Source: Methylicorpusculum oleiharenae (GTDB taxonomy: Bacteria > Pseudomonadota > Gammaproteobacteria > Methylococcales > Methylomonadaceae). Taken from it: DNA of 64,000 nt. A program made the translations under genes and the position numbers. The notes beneath the pieces are model-generated. The model did not search any database, was not told the DNA's origin, and worked only from the letters and a program-made list of their open reading frames with translations. The stretch is from assembly GCF_009828925.2 (NCBI RefSeq), contig NZ_WUTY02000002.1, positions 372,001 to 436,000 of the forward strand. The letters run 5' to 3'. Shown piece after piece: positions 8,730 to 18,900 of this stretch. The stretch's first letter is position 1. Each line of letters begins with the position of its first letter.

Positions 8730-10123
8730 TATTGTTTTCCTGCTTGAGATTTTGATGTTGGCAGTCGAACCATCGTGAATCTTGATTTCGTCTCGCCTTT
8801 ATTACTCATTTGTACGCCAATGACGTAAAACGGTTTGATGTACTGCATCAGCTTCGATTCGATTTTCAGCTTCCGTATCAAGTTGTCCCAATACATTTGG
8901 TCAACGCCAAGCACCACCTTGGTCGCAACATTGGAAAAAAAGTCTTCGGAAAAATGCGTCGGCGATTGACTTGCGCAGACCAAGCCAAGCCCAAATTTGC
9001 GGCCTTCTTTTGCAATGGTGTTCAGAATGTTGTTCTCATCGTCTCTAAAGAACAAGTGTGCCTCATCGATGATCATGACATCCCTAAGCAATCCCTCTTC
9101 TTCTCTTCGAACAGGGCCTCTTTCGAGTGACGATGAAAAGATTTCTTGAAGCCTAAATTCGACAAACATTCGTTTTTCATCTTCACGCAGTGCTGTGATG
9201 TCGTAGTGCCAGACCGGATTGGATCGGTCAAATGGAGGGCTTTGGTTCTTGAAAATCCCACTGGCTTTGAGATTGTCGAAACGCTCTACCACGGACTTTA
9301 GAACTTCCTTGGATTCATATTTAATGAAGTCCTCCAGTTCCTTGCCGGTTTCAAGGTTTTGGATGTAATCCTTATAGGCTTTGCTTGCCTTTTGACGCAG
9401 ATCCATCGCTTTCTCGAGCAGTTCTTCATCCGGTTTTGCACCCGGCGCTGAAACCTGTTTCGATATTTTGTAAAGCTTACTGGTGATCTTGTTGAGTTCC
9501 TCCAAGGCTCTCCCTGCCTTGGTGTCACTGCCAATGATAAGTTGTTTGAGCTTGATAAAAGCATACCGGCAGGCGTCATCCATGGTTGGGTAGCGCTTTG
9601 GATACTTACGATCAAAGCCGTCGTTCAGCACCCATGACTTGTAGTTGTCAGCAAAAAACCCATGAGCGGCATACAGGTCTGTGATCAAATGCCGCATGAC
9701 CGCTTCTTGTCTTGAGCCGATTGGACGGCATCCGTTAATCGTCGCAATGAAATCCTGCGTGCGTTTCCTAACACCGCCGAAATGCCGGTCAGAACTGACT
9801 GCGAATGGATTTAAACCGTATTCAGTGGATTCTGAGAATCTGACTGAAGAAGCGCCTGGTAAGTCGATATCGCCATGCACGTCCATAATATGAATTCTGG
9901 GCGCCGGTGAGAAACGACGAGCTTGCTGTATAAAGCGTCTTAAAAACGTGGTTTTGCCCATGCCGGTTTTACCCATGACCAACATATGGGCGTTGACCAG
10001 GCAATCAAAATCGCAAAATACCGGTGTTGTTTGATTTTTTGACAAGAGGTAATCATCTTGTCCCAGCTCGATTTTCATAGAAGCACCATGAACCATGCCG
10101 GATTGCAACTCTTTGTGGCCCAC
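8729..10123 (-). CDS. HerA/VirB4-like DNA-translocase ATPase (DUF87 group)
   Basis: 464 aa P-loop ATPase of the HerA/FtsK superfamily. Walker A is GKTGMGKTT (51-59), followed by IHIMDVHGD; Walker B is MIIDEAHLFF near residue 350, followed by GRKFGLGLVCASQSPTHF, the arrangement typical of HerA, VirB4 and DUF87 proteins, which pump DNA or drive secretion as hexamers. An inserted Lys/Glu-rich helical region (about 190-280) splits the core. It is the first gene of the operon. The start is the GTG at 10123, with AGGA a few bases upstream; ATG codons at residues 10 and 16 are alternatives. No NurA nuclease is next to it, so it is not a classic HerA-NurA end-resection pair. Confidence 0.8.
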   Translation of the reverse strand: MGHKELQSGMVHGASMKIELGQDDYLLSKNQTTPVFCDFDCLVNAHMLVMGKTGMGKTTFLRRFIQQARRFSPAPRIHIMDVHGDIDLPGASSVRFSESTEYGLNPFAVSSDRHFGGVRKRTQDFIATINGCRPIGSRQEAVMRHLITDLYAAHGFFADNYKSWVLNDGFDRKYPKRYPTMDDACRYAFIKLKQLIIGSDTKAGRALEELNKITSKLYKISKQVSAPGAKPDEELLEKAMDLRQKASKAYKDYIQNLETGKELEDFIKYESKEVLKSVVERFDNLKASGIFKNQSPPFDRSNPVWHYDITALREDEKRMFVEFRLQEIFSSSLERGPVRREEEGLLRDVMIIDEAHLFFRDDENNILNTIAKEGRKFGLGLVCASQSPTHFSEDFFSNVATKVVLGVDQMYWDNLIRKLKIESKLMQYIKPFYVIGVQMSNKGETKSRFTMVRLPTSKSQAGKQ

Positions 10124-10250
10124 TGCTCATCCTGATGCCATCCGGATTTTGGTTTTAAAAGTTAAGATTAATAGAATCTTACGAAAAACCTTTTCTCTTC
10201 ATCGCGGTGAAAGACGCGGTTTTTCGGCCTCTTTAGATGAAATCGTTCGT

Positions 10251-12695
10251 CTATCTCAATGCGCAATTAATCACCGTCTCAGACTCGACATCCCTAAAGT
10301 GCTTATAGTCATAAAAGCGCTGATTCGCGTTTTGATCAGTTGCTAACAAATGCGTGCAATCGCTTATATTCTTTTGTCTTGTCAGTTTGGCAATTTTTGT
10401 CCGGAACGCCTCGAGGCGATCCTCACCGTACGCTTTCATGACATGAGGATGTAACGGATTCAAGTAAAATCTGGCATCCACCTTTTCGTCGTCAAGCCAC
10501 TTGACCAATGCTTCAAAATCATCAAATCGTGACTTGATCCATGGCGGAGCATTAGCGGGTTTGGCGTTTACTGGAAATTGCTTGTTAATGAAGGCGGCTT
10601 GATCCCGCGCTATTTCTTGGTCGTAGCGATCTAAAAAGTAACGTCCATCACCGTCAATAGCGTATCTCACCGAATGCATTCCTTTCGCTTCATTAAGCAG
10701 TCTGCCCAATCCTTCCGATAAGCTCGATGCGAACAAGTAATCAAAAATGACACGCTGTTTCGTTTCGCCACCGGCTTCTGGATGAAGTCTGTAGGCGGGC
10801 CCATACGACTTGATATCGGTAAATGCGATAGGCTCCAAACCATAGACCACTGTTTTTATCGGCACGCCTTTGCGCTTCAATGCTTTTAATGTGGCCAAGA
10901 TTTCTTCAGGCTTCGCCGCCAGAAAAGCAAGATTGTAGAAAGTCCTCCCCGGAAAACGCTTGTTCAGCAGTTCAGGGTCGACTAAACCCATAATGGATGA
11001 TCCAACAATAAACGCGTCACGTTGTGGCGACTTTTTCACAGTTCGTTCGACTGGTAGTTCTCTGTTAATGGTTGAAACAATCGCTTCTGCAGAATCCGGA
11101 GATCTTTCTTTCGCGTCACGTAATAGATATTCAACCTTCAGGTAACGCTCGTTGGTGGTTGATGAGGTGTATCGACGCCCCATTGAATATTCCGTCTTGA
11201 AAATCTGATACGGATTGACGATCACGTTCCAGACAGGCAAACACCAAGCTGCAACACCGCCTGTTAATAGCGCGGCTTTCCAGAACGAATCAAAACTGCC
11301 AATAGATAAAGCTTTCATGAGAACCTGACATCCAAATGCTGGAAAAAAAAGGGCTGTGAACAAGGCTAGATTTTTCCCGTTTGCCTCAAGCAGCTGTGCT
11401 TCTTTTTGAGCGTTCGCATAGGCCATGCAAACGGTTAGCAGAATTGCGGCCTGAATCACTTCTATACCCGTGACCAGACTCGTCTGGGTACATGTTTGGC
11501 AAAATCCTGAAATCATGCTCGGTAGTGCAATTCCGTTTAGACCTAGCATTCCTTTCCAGATAGAAAGCGCTTGCTCAAGCGATTCAGCTCTAAAAACCAC
11601 CCAAGCGAGGGTGACTGAAATAAATGTCACTGCCATAGCGAGGTTGTCCGGCAATTCAATTTTTAATGTCTGCCAAATACGATGCACCCCGATGAACATA
11701 CCCTGGAGAATCCCCCAAAGAATAAAAGTCCATGCGGCGCCATGCCAGAGCCCACCAATGGTCATTGTGACAGCGGCTGCTAAAATGCCCTTGAAGAGGC
11801 CATTCCTATTGCCACCCAAGGGAATGTAAAGATAGTCTCGTAGGAACCTTGATAAGGTCATGTGCCACCGTTTCCAGAATTCGGCAATGCTTACCGATTG
11901 GTAAGGGGAATTGAAGTTTTGTGGCAATAGGATTCCGAACATAAGCCCGATCCCAATCGCCATGTCCGAGTATCCAGAAAAGTCGAAATATATTTGCAAG
12001 CCATAACCAACAGCTGCTACCCAGGACTCGAAAAACTGCAAAACCGCATCCGCGGCGAACAGTGGATCGACCTTTTCGGCGACACGGTCAGCAATTACAG
12101 ATTTTTTGAATAGCCCGACAGCAAACAGGAACAAGCCTTGCGAAAATTGCTGTGCGTTGAAGTTCACCCGATCTTTCAATTGCGGCATTACATCGGAGTA
12201 ATGAAGGATTGGACCTGCGATCAAATGCGGATAAAACGAAATGGAGAACGCGAACCGTCTCAGGTTGAAATCTTCAACATAGCCCTTGTAACAATCCACC
12301 AGGTAAGCGATCACTTGGAAGGTAAAAAATGAGATTCCGAGAGGCAACACTAAATGCATAACCGGCACATCGTTAGCCGTTGCCGCGTTCCAGTTTTCGA
12401 TGAAGAAGTCTGAGTATTTGAAGTAGCCCAACAGCCCAACGTTGAACAAAAGTCCAGCAATCAGTAGCTTTTTGGACTTTGTTTGAGAAATCCTTTGCCC
12501 TACATAAAAATTTGCTACTGCGTTCCCGATAAGGAGTGGGACATATCGCGTATCCCACCAGCCATAGAAATAGATCGAGCAGAGAATGACGAACAACTGC
12601 GCATCATGCTCTCGTTCGAGTTTCTGCAGCAACCACCAGGTTGCAATGGAAAAAGGGAGGAAGAAATAAATGAATTCAGGTGAGTTGAATAGCAT
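10251..12695 (-). CDS. MBOAT O-acyltransferase (AlgI-like) with C-terminal SGNH-like half
   Basis: 814 aa. Residues 1-470 form a polytopic MBOAT domain of the AlgI/DltB kind, starting MLFNSPEFIYFF and carrying the membrane histidine in GGLWHGAAWTFILWG. Such proteins move acyl groups, usually acetyl, across the inner membrane onto cell-surface glycans. The last 300 residues carry a GSSIMGL block and a terminal DYKHF block that resemble the Ser and Asp-His parts of SGNH/AlgJ-AlgX-like acetyltransferase proteins. Fusion of the two in one chain is unusual, as they are normally separate genes. I chose the ATG at 12695 because family members start with this sequence; a TTG four codons upstream is also possible. 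No glycan polymerase genes are nearby. Confidence 0.85.
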   Translation of the reverse strand: MLFNSPEFIYFFLPFSIATWWLLQKLEREHDAQLFVILCSIYFYGWWDTRYVPLLIGNAVANFYVGQRISQTKSKKLLIAGLLFNVGLLGYFKYSDFFIENWNAATANDVPVMHLVLPLGISFFTFQVIAYLVDCYKGYVEDFNLRRFAFSISFYPHLIAGPILHYSDVMPQLKDRVNFNAQQFSQGLFLFAVGLFKKSVIADRVAEKVDPLFAADAVLQFFESWVAAVGYGLQIYFDFSGYSDMAIGIGLMFGILLPQNFNSPYQSVSIAEFWKRWHMTLSRFLRDYLYIPLGGNRNGLFKGILAAAVTMTIGGLWHGAAWTFILWGILQGMFIGVHRIWQTLKIELPDNLAMAVTFISVTLAWVVFRAESLEQALSIWKGMLGLNGIALPSMISGFCQTCTQTSLVTGIEVIQAAILLTVCMAYANAQKEAQLLEANGKNLALFTALFFPAFGCQVLMKALSIGSFDSFWKAALLTGGVAAWCLPVWNVIVNPYQIFKTEYSMGRRYTSSTTNERYLKVEYLLRDAKERSPDSAEAIVSTINRELPVERTVKKSPQRDAFIVGSSIMGLVDPELLNKRFPGRTFYNLAFLAAKPEEILATLKALKRKGVPIKTVVYGLEPIAFTDIKSYGPAYRLHPEAGGETKQRVIFDYLFASSLSEGLGRLLNEAKGMHSVRYAIDGDGRYFLDRYDQEIARDQAAFINKQFPVNAKPANAPPWIKSRFDDFEALVKWLDDEKVDARFYLNPLHPHVMKAYGEDRLEAFRTKIAKLTRQKNISDCTHLLATDQNANQRFYDYKHFRDVESETVINCALR

Positions 12696-13421
12696 GTTTG
12701 AATCCAAATGATTGAAATCTGCATACTACTCATTGCACAATCACCTCATGGCACCGAAAGATCGCCTAAAAACGACTCTTTCGACTTTGGCTTTTGGATT
12801 TTGGGTAACTTGATACGTGGTTTTTTGCCAAGGGATGTGAATGTGTATTTGGGTATTCGGAATTGGGTGGTGAAAAGCGGTGAAGACCGGGCGATCTTGA
12901 CGCAACGCCAAGCGGTTTACGAGGCCGCTAAGGCCAAAAACCGGAGCGTTGGAGTCGTAACACCCGAAACTGGGATTGGCAGCCAAAAGGCTGTTTAAAT
13001 CCTGATAAACCAAACAATAATGCGGCGAAAAAACCGACACTACTGTCCACTAATTTTTAACTGATGCGACAACTACGTTGACATTTACCGCTTCCCTTAC
13101 CCCTATCAGAGCACAAGGAAGTGTTCGGCCCTTGCCATCCATGGCGACTGGATCTTGGCAACCCCTGCCGAGATGACGATTTTTGACTGAGCTGATGATC
13201 TTTATAATCAAGTGGCTTTTTGGGCTCCTGTAAATATCTTCCGTTTGCTTTTGCTCATTTTCTACCTTTCATTTCCCGTCAGGGCATAGCTTAAACTACT
13301 TCCGGGATTCCGGGGATCCACTTTACAATGCGACATCAAGGAATAAACTGCGTTATATGGACAACTAATCCGACCCGAATGCGTTCACTGGACATTTGTC
13401 GTGCTGTCTACATTATTTTCA
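12696..13421. other. Gene-free stretch with possible relics
   Basis: No convincing gene is seen in these 726 bases. A minus-strand reading at roughly 13051-13190 ends in REAVNVNVVVASVKN and has the look of a decayed C-terminus of an unrecognised protein. No terminal inverted repeats were found. The stretch separates the MBOAT gene from the AcrVA2-like gene and may be a scar of past insertions. Confidence 0.3.
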
Positions 13422-14393
13422 TTACTCCCGATCACCGCCAACCACCATCGGCATGAGCCATTGGTAATTAAAGCGCCGCTCACCATCTCGTGGCCCCGTC
13501 CAGAATCCGTGCCAGTGTCCACGCCTGACATGGGTTTTGACTGAGCGGCCAGTGTCCTTCACGGTTTCCGTGTTCGTTCGCAACAGTTCACCGATTTCCC
13601 GACCAACCGACCACACGCGCGGCTTATCGGCTGGAAACCATCGCCAGCCACGCTTAGTTTTTGTCCGCTGTGGGCGTTTGGGTGACGTTCCGGGTTCGCG
13701 GTCGTTGTCGATTTCCGGCACATCACTGCAGAGGTACAGCAGCAGCGAAATCAACGGATTGATGCTTGCCGCCAGTTGCTGAACATGATCCTTATTCGGC
13801 GCAAAGTCTATGCGGTGTGCTTCGGCTTGACGCACTGCTTCGCTATTGGCGCGATCAATGGCCTCGGTCACAGTCCATGGCCCGAGATGCACGGGAACCG
13901 GAATCAGATGCTCATCGGTATCGAGCAATAGCCGCAACTCGCTACGGTACGTATTGATGTCGTATTCCAGATGCGCCCAATAGCCATGCAGCAGGCTTCC
14001 CAACCAAGTGAGCCCCGGCGTATTTATATAAATACACCATTCCGGCAGCCGATACAGGACCTCGCTAGGCATGTTGCCAACGACAAGCGTATCAGCCAAC
14101 GCGGCCATAAAATCGGCATCAAATTGATAAACACCCTGGCTGTAACGCCAAGTACCGATTGCCGCCAGTCGTCCCAAATCGATAGCCAGATGCAGCGGTA
14201 ATCGGCCGCCAGGGTCGATTTGAACGGCGTTGTCAATGCTGACAATCGCGGCCCAACCGGCCATCGGTATGAAGCACCATGATGGCCAATCAGGCAGATC
14301 GCGGCTTTTGCTTTGCCGGAATTCGTCTACAAATTTACTAGTAGAGGGGTATAGTCGCATCGCTGCCACTAGGTGTTCTAAGGGACGAATCAT
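13422..14393 (-). CDS. AcrVA2-like protein (anti-CRISPR family homologue)
   Basis: 323 aa, about the length of AcrVA2 from Moraxella bovoculi, a protein that blocks type V-A CRISPR by lowering Cas12a synthesis. Blocks recalled from AcrVA2 recur in the same order: GTWRYSQGVYQFD (AcrVA2 GAWRNTLGIYQLD), LPEWCIYIN (LPDWCVYVD), a GYWAHLEYD block, ISLLLYLCSDVPEID, and the C-terminal HVRRGHWHGFWTG (HIRRGHWHGYWQG). The match is from memory, not a search. No Cas12a gene or CRISPR array is in the window, and broad AcrVA2 relatives may have other targets. An 8-codon open frame (14416-14390) overlaps the start as ATGA and may couple translation. Confidence 0.75.
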   Translation of the reverse strand: MIRPLEHLVAAMRLYPSTSKFVDEFRQSKSRDLPDWPSWCFIPMAGWAAIVSIDNAVQIDPGGRLPLHLAIDLGRLAAIGTWRYSQGVYQFDADFMAALADTLVVGNMPSEVLYRLPEWCIYINTPGLTWLGSLLHGYWAHLEYDINTYRSELRLLLDTDEHLIPVPVHLGPWTVTEAIDRANSEAVRQAEAHRIDFAPNKDHVQQLAASINPLISLLLYLCSDVPEIDNDREPGTSPKRPQRTKTKRGWRWFPADKPRVWSVGREIGELLRTNTETVKDTGRSVKTHVRRGHWHGFWTGPRDGERRFNYQWLMPMVVGGDRE

Positions 14394-14416
14394 TCCAATA
14401 AATCTCCCAGTTTCAT
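14390..14416 (-). promoter_or_regulatory. Eight-codon leader frame overlapping the AcrVA2-like start
   Basis: Reading MKLGDLLE, it ends in TGA overlapping the ATG at 14393 (ATGA). It would place ribosomes at the start codon of the AcrVA2-like gene, which otherwise has only a GGGAG about 14 bases upstream. Whether it is translated is unknown. Confidence 0.3.
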
Positions 14417-14576
14417 AGTTGTGGCTGAAAAAATCACAAAAACTGTCATAGCGTTTTTTTCTTGTAATTGTGTACTCATAGCTATCAGTTATATGATTTT
14501 ACCCGGATTTCGACTAGTTCGAGACCTGCCTGCCGCTACCATCGATTTGTTAAATTTCCATCAAACAGCTCCTAAT

Positions 14577-15677
14577 TCAAATGCGCATCGGCATCACAAG
14601 GTACCAAAACAGAGAATCACTTTGACCCTCAATAAAACAGACGCTGGTATTTTCGGCAACCGTCATCTTGACGTCTTTGCCATCTATATTATTCACCGCA
14701 TCGAGCATGTATTTTGCGTTGAAGGCTATTGAAATAGGATCGCCGTGATAATCGACAACCAAGTCTTCCTCTGCTTCATCATGCTCTGGGTTATCGGTAC
14801 TTATCTTCAACGAAGCACTTTTTATGTCAAAGCTCACTCCTTTGTATTTTTCGTTGGAAAGTACCTCAACCCGCTTTATCGAGTCTTTTAACAACCCGCG
14901 ATCTACGATTATCGGATTCAAAAACAATTGATTCACTATGCGATCAAAATTCGGAAACTTATCAGCCACCAACTTAGAAGAAAAAACAACGTTTTTATAT
15001 AAAGCCTCAAGGGTGTTTCTCGAAACTCTAATTTCTACATCTTCTTCCAATCCATCAAGTAAACAACTTAATTCTTGAACCGCCTTTTTGGGCACTATGA
15101 TTTTTGCGTTGACCCCTGTTGACCCAATATCTTCCTTGTACACAGCCAAGCGATTACCATCTGATGCTACTAGCTTGAGCATGGCGTCATTGATAGTCAT
15201 TTCTATCCCGTTTAGGTAATTCCTCTCACTGTTGAGAGCCATGCAAAAAGCCGTTTTATCAAGGCCGTCTTTCAATTTATCTGCTTTGACATTGAAGCAG
15301 GTCTCTGCTTCGGTGTGATTGAATTCCGGAAAATCATCAGCGGATAGCGTGTTCAGTATATAACTACAACTGCCTGACGACAGATTGATCTTGTCACCTT
15401 CCAAATCAAAATTGATATCGCTACCGGTAGGTAACAGCCTGCAACTATCCAATACCTTTCGTGCATCTAAAGTTATAGTGCCTTCTACGCGTATATCGTT
15501 CAGGTTCAATTGAATGACGATCTTAACTTCAAGATCTGTAGCCGTGATAACCAATTTGCTATCACGACATTGGAGAAGTACATTCGAAAGGATCGTACAG
15601 GTCTGCCTTTTATCAATGATGCGAGCTATTTGTTGCAGTGGACCTACTATCTATTCCCGGTTTACAGTGAATTTCAT
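14577..15677 (-). pseudogene. DNA polymerase III beta clamp (DnaN) paralogue with amber codon 9
   Basis: From the ATG at 15677 to the stop at 14577 the frame reads as a 366-residue beta clamp, the usual DnaN length. It starts MKFTVNRE, then TAG at 15651-15653, then IVGPLQQIARIIDKRQ in the same frame, and continues through all three clamp domains to the typical C-terminal VMPMRI. A good ribosome site (AAGGA) precedes the ATG. The only lesion is the single amber codon. Restart at an internal TTG (15554) would remove about 41 residues of domain 1. Either the gene is newly silenced or the amber is suppressed. It is probably an accessory clamp, the chromosomal dnaN being expected beside dnaA. Confidence 0.8.
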
Positions 15678-15929
15678 CGGCTTTTCCTTTTGTTCAAAAG
15701 ACGGTTTAGTCCATTGTATTCGTCCGCAAAATAATGCAAGTCTCATTTATTCGACTGGCTGGTAACCGGAGCGGGTGTCGTTGAATCCCTCCGCCTGTTG
15801 AATAGCATCGATAGCGGTTTGTAGGGATTTGACAAAACCTAAGTCGCTGCACGCCAAGAAGCCTGTTTTGATTCAGATCCCTCTAATCGTTCGTTGGTCT
15901 CTTCTTGGCAGACACAGCGAAGCTACCCA

Positions 15930-18900
15930 TCACAACCATACAACATTCACTTGTTTGCCAAAAACCTCTTGAACTAGTGGAATCAAGTGGTCATGGTGAC
16001 TAAGAAAAATAACTTGGGTTTGTTCGGATAATGCCTTAAGTGCTTCAAACCCCGCTTTTGATCGGACATCATCGTAGTTGATAAATAGATCGTCTGCGAT
16101 GAAGGGCAATGGCATGGCCTGCTCCAAGTGCATTTCCAGGGCCGCTAGTCGTAGTGCCAAGTAAAGCTGATCTCGTGTGCCGTCACTCATGCCAGAAATA
16201 CCAACCAGCGTGCCATCGGAGCGTAGCCCCTCTAGGACCATGGGCTCCCGTTCAAAATCAAGAATCAGCTTGGTAAATGATCCGGACGTTAATGTCGAAA
16301 AGATCGCACCCGCTCGTTGCAACAGGGGTCCCTGCTTTTCTTCTCGATAGCGGTCTATAGACCAACGGAGCAAGCGGCCGGCGGTGAAAACTTTTACATA
16401 GCGTTCTGCAACATCCGACATTTGCGCAAGCGCTTCTTGGCGTTGGGCCTCCGCCTGTGTTGCCGCGTCTGATCCACCGATTTCGGACAGAACCCCCAAG
16501 GCATTTGCACGGTCAGCCGAAAGAGTCGTTTGCTGCTGCACTGCATCAGCAATTTCATCGTTGATGCGTGTGAGTTCAGCGGCAAGCTGAACCAGGTTGG
16601 CTGCATCAATCTCAGCCTCGAGTTGTTCCCGTATAAGACCATCCCCCCCACTGAGAAGAGCGGCCTTAGCCTCTGCCAGCGCGGCATTTAGGCGACGTTG
16701 CTCGTCAGATCGGCCAATTGCTTCATTCAACAAAGCCGTGGTGTCGACCCCCGCTTTTTCCATGAGCGGCTTCAAACTCGCCATTGCGGTTTGACTTGAT
16801 TCCTTGGCTTCCAAGACCTGACTGTTTGCAATTCGCAGGGCTTCTTTAAGCCGACTGCTTTCAGTAAAAGACTCGCGGGCTCGATCTAAACGATTGGCTA
16901 ACGTTTGAGCAATTTGCTCGGCTGGCTGATCTTTGAGCTCAGCGGCAATGATTTGCGCGAGTCGATTCCCTTCAATAGAAAACTCCTTTAGGTCAGCATT
17001 CATGGTGTCGATGCGCTCGACTTGAATCTGCCGCATCTTTTCTAACTTTTCAGCTATTTGCTCGATGAGCTCAAGAGCACCTTCAGTCGTGCCAATATCG
17101 CTGTCAGGAGGCAACCCCGTTTTAGCCAGAGTTGTTGACCAAGCTTTAGACCAGCGGCTTTCCTCAGCTTTCGCATTCTCAGTGGCTTGCCTTAACGTCG
17201 TCGCCAGTGACTGCGCGGTAAGCAATTGAGCCGATAAAGTTTCGTGCCGAATTTTGGCGCTGTCGGTGGCGTGGATATAGCCTTCGGCCTGAATGCACAG
17301 GACAGACAAGCTATCCGTCTCGACCACAGGAAGCCGCGTTTCTTGTAACGCCTTGACGAGATTGAGTCGGGACTGTGCAACTAAACGGCTAAATGAATCA
17401 AATTCATCCTGTGCATCTTGATATGCAATACCAGCAGACAGCGCCTTTTCCCGTCTAATAATCCAGGCCCCCATGTCTTCTAAGGGCATGCCGTTTAAAC
17501 CCATTGACAGTGCTTCCTGCCCCCATCGGTCATCGAACACGTGAAGCTCTGCTTCCCATTGTGCACATTGGTGTTCAATCATTGATAGGCTCTGCTGCTC
17601 CCGTTCAAGCAACTGATTCAAGCTTTGGAGTTCGGTTGCTTCTTCGACATCGTCGAGTCGCTTATCGGCAACTTGGTCGGCATGGGTCATTTTCTCTTCA
17701 AACGTGTGTCCCTCTCGCTGCAGATCAATTTCACCGGTTTTTATCGCTTCCCAAGACGTATCTCGTTCAGTCCGCGCTTCAATCACCGCCGCTAGTGTCA
17801 TAGGATGATGGAGCGCTTTAAACTGGGCAATTTGTAGTTCAATTCTGGCAACCTCAGCTGTTTGATTTTTTAGCCTTAATAATTCAGCTTTCCTGTCAGC
17901 AATAAGGGATTGCCGCTCTTGGATCAATCGGTTTACTTTTTCTTGGCTAGGCGGCTGCAATGCGATTAACTCAGGCAAAGGCTTTTGCCATTGCCCCAAC
18001 TCCAACAATAGATTGTCCAAGGCTGACTTCGTCTTGGTCAGCGTAGCTTGGCGCTTTTGGAGGGCTAATTCGGTGTCACCGAATGATTTGGTGTTGGCTA
18101 ATGCTGCACGTAGCGCGGGTTTGACCTCGCCCATCTGCAACTCAGCCAACTGCTTTGATAGTGTTTCGATTTCAGAACACTTGGTTTTTTCTGCCTGTTC
18201 TGCTGCCCGTAGGGTTTGAATAATGCCGCCGCGGTCGCGGACCAGTTGCCTGAGTTCGCGCCGGACCAGCAGTGTTGGCATGCGGTGGGCAATCGCGCTT
18301 TCAGAGTCTGGCGCCCAATCCAGCTGGGTGCAGGCTTGACCCACCGCTTGCCAAAGCACGGCTATTTCATTTTTTCGATTGGCGATATCGCGCTCATAGG
18401 CGCTGTATTGAAGGCGAAGGTTATCGAGTTTGCTGATGTCGGCAGCCAGTTCAAGTACGACTTCGTCCACATCGATGTTGGATAACGCTTCAGTGATCTT
18501 TTCAACTTCGCCAGTGCGCAGTTCTAGACGTTCAAGGGCGATAGCCAGCTCTCGTTCTGCAGTTGCGAGCGTAGCAGCGGCGTCGACAGGCAGTTCTATC
18601 ACTTCACCCAGTTCAGCGAGTTTATGTTCGTTATCCCTCAGGGTCATCAAAAACGGGGCGAGCCTTCGAATGCGCTCAAGCCGATTACGCTGGCTTTGGA
18701 GTTGCTGATGTCGTTCGCGCTCATGACTGAGCGCTTCTTGCAGAGATTCGACCTTACTATTGGCGTCTACCCAGACTTTGGTGCGGACAGTGGCTTCCTT
18801 TAACGCGGTGGTCGCCTTGTCGAGCTGATCTGCGGCGATGTAATACTCTCGGTTATTGGCTTTTCGGGGTGCCCAAAGCTTATCCGCCTCGGCGATCAGC

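Noticed and set aside
8729-10123. HerA-NurA anti-phage or end-resection system
   Set aside because: The HerA-like ATPase is clear but no NurA, Sir2 or DUF4297-type nuclease partner is in the operon.
12741-13040. A 99-codon minus-strand open frame
   Set aside because: No recognisable family, odd composition, no ribosome site, and an equally long frame on the other strand; treated as chance.
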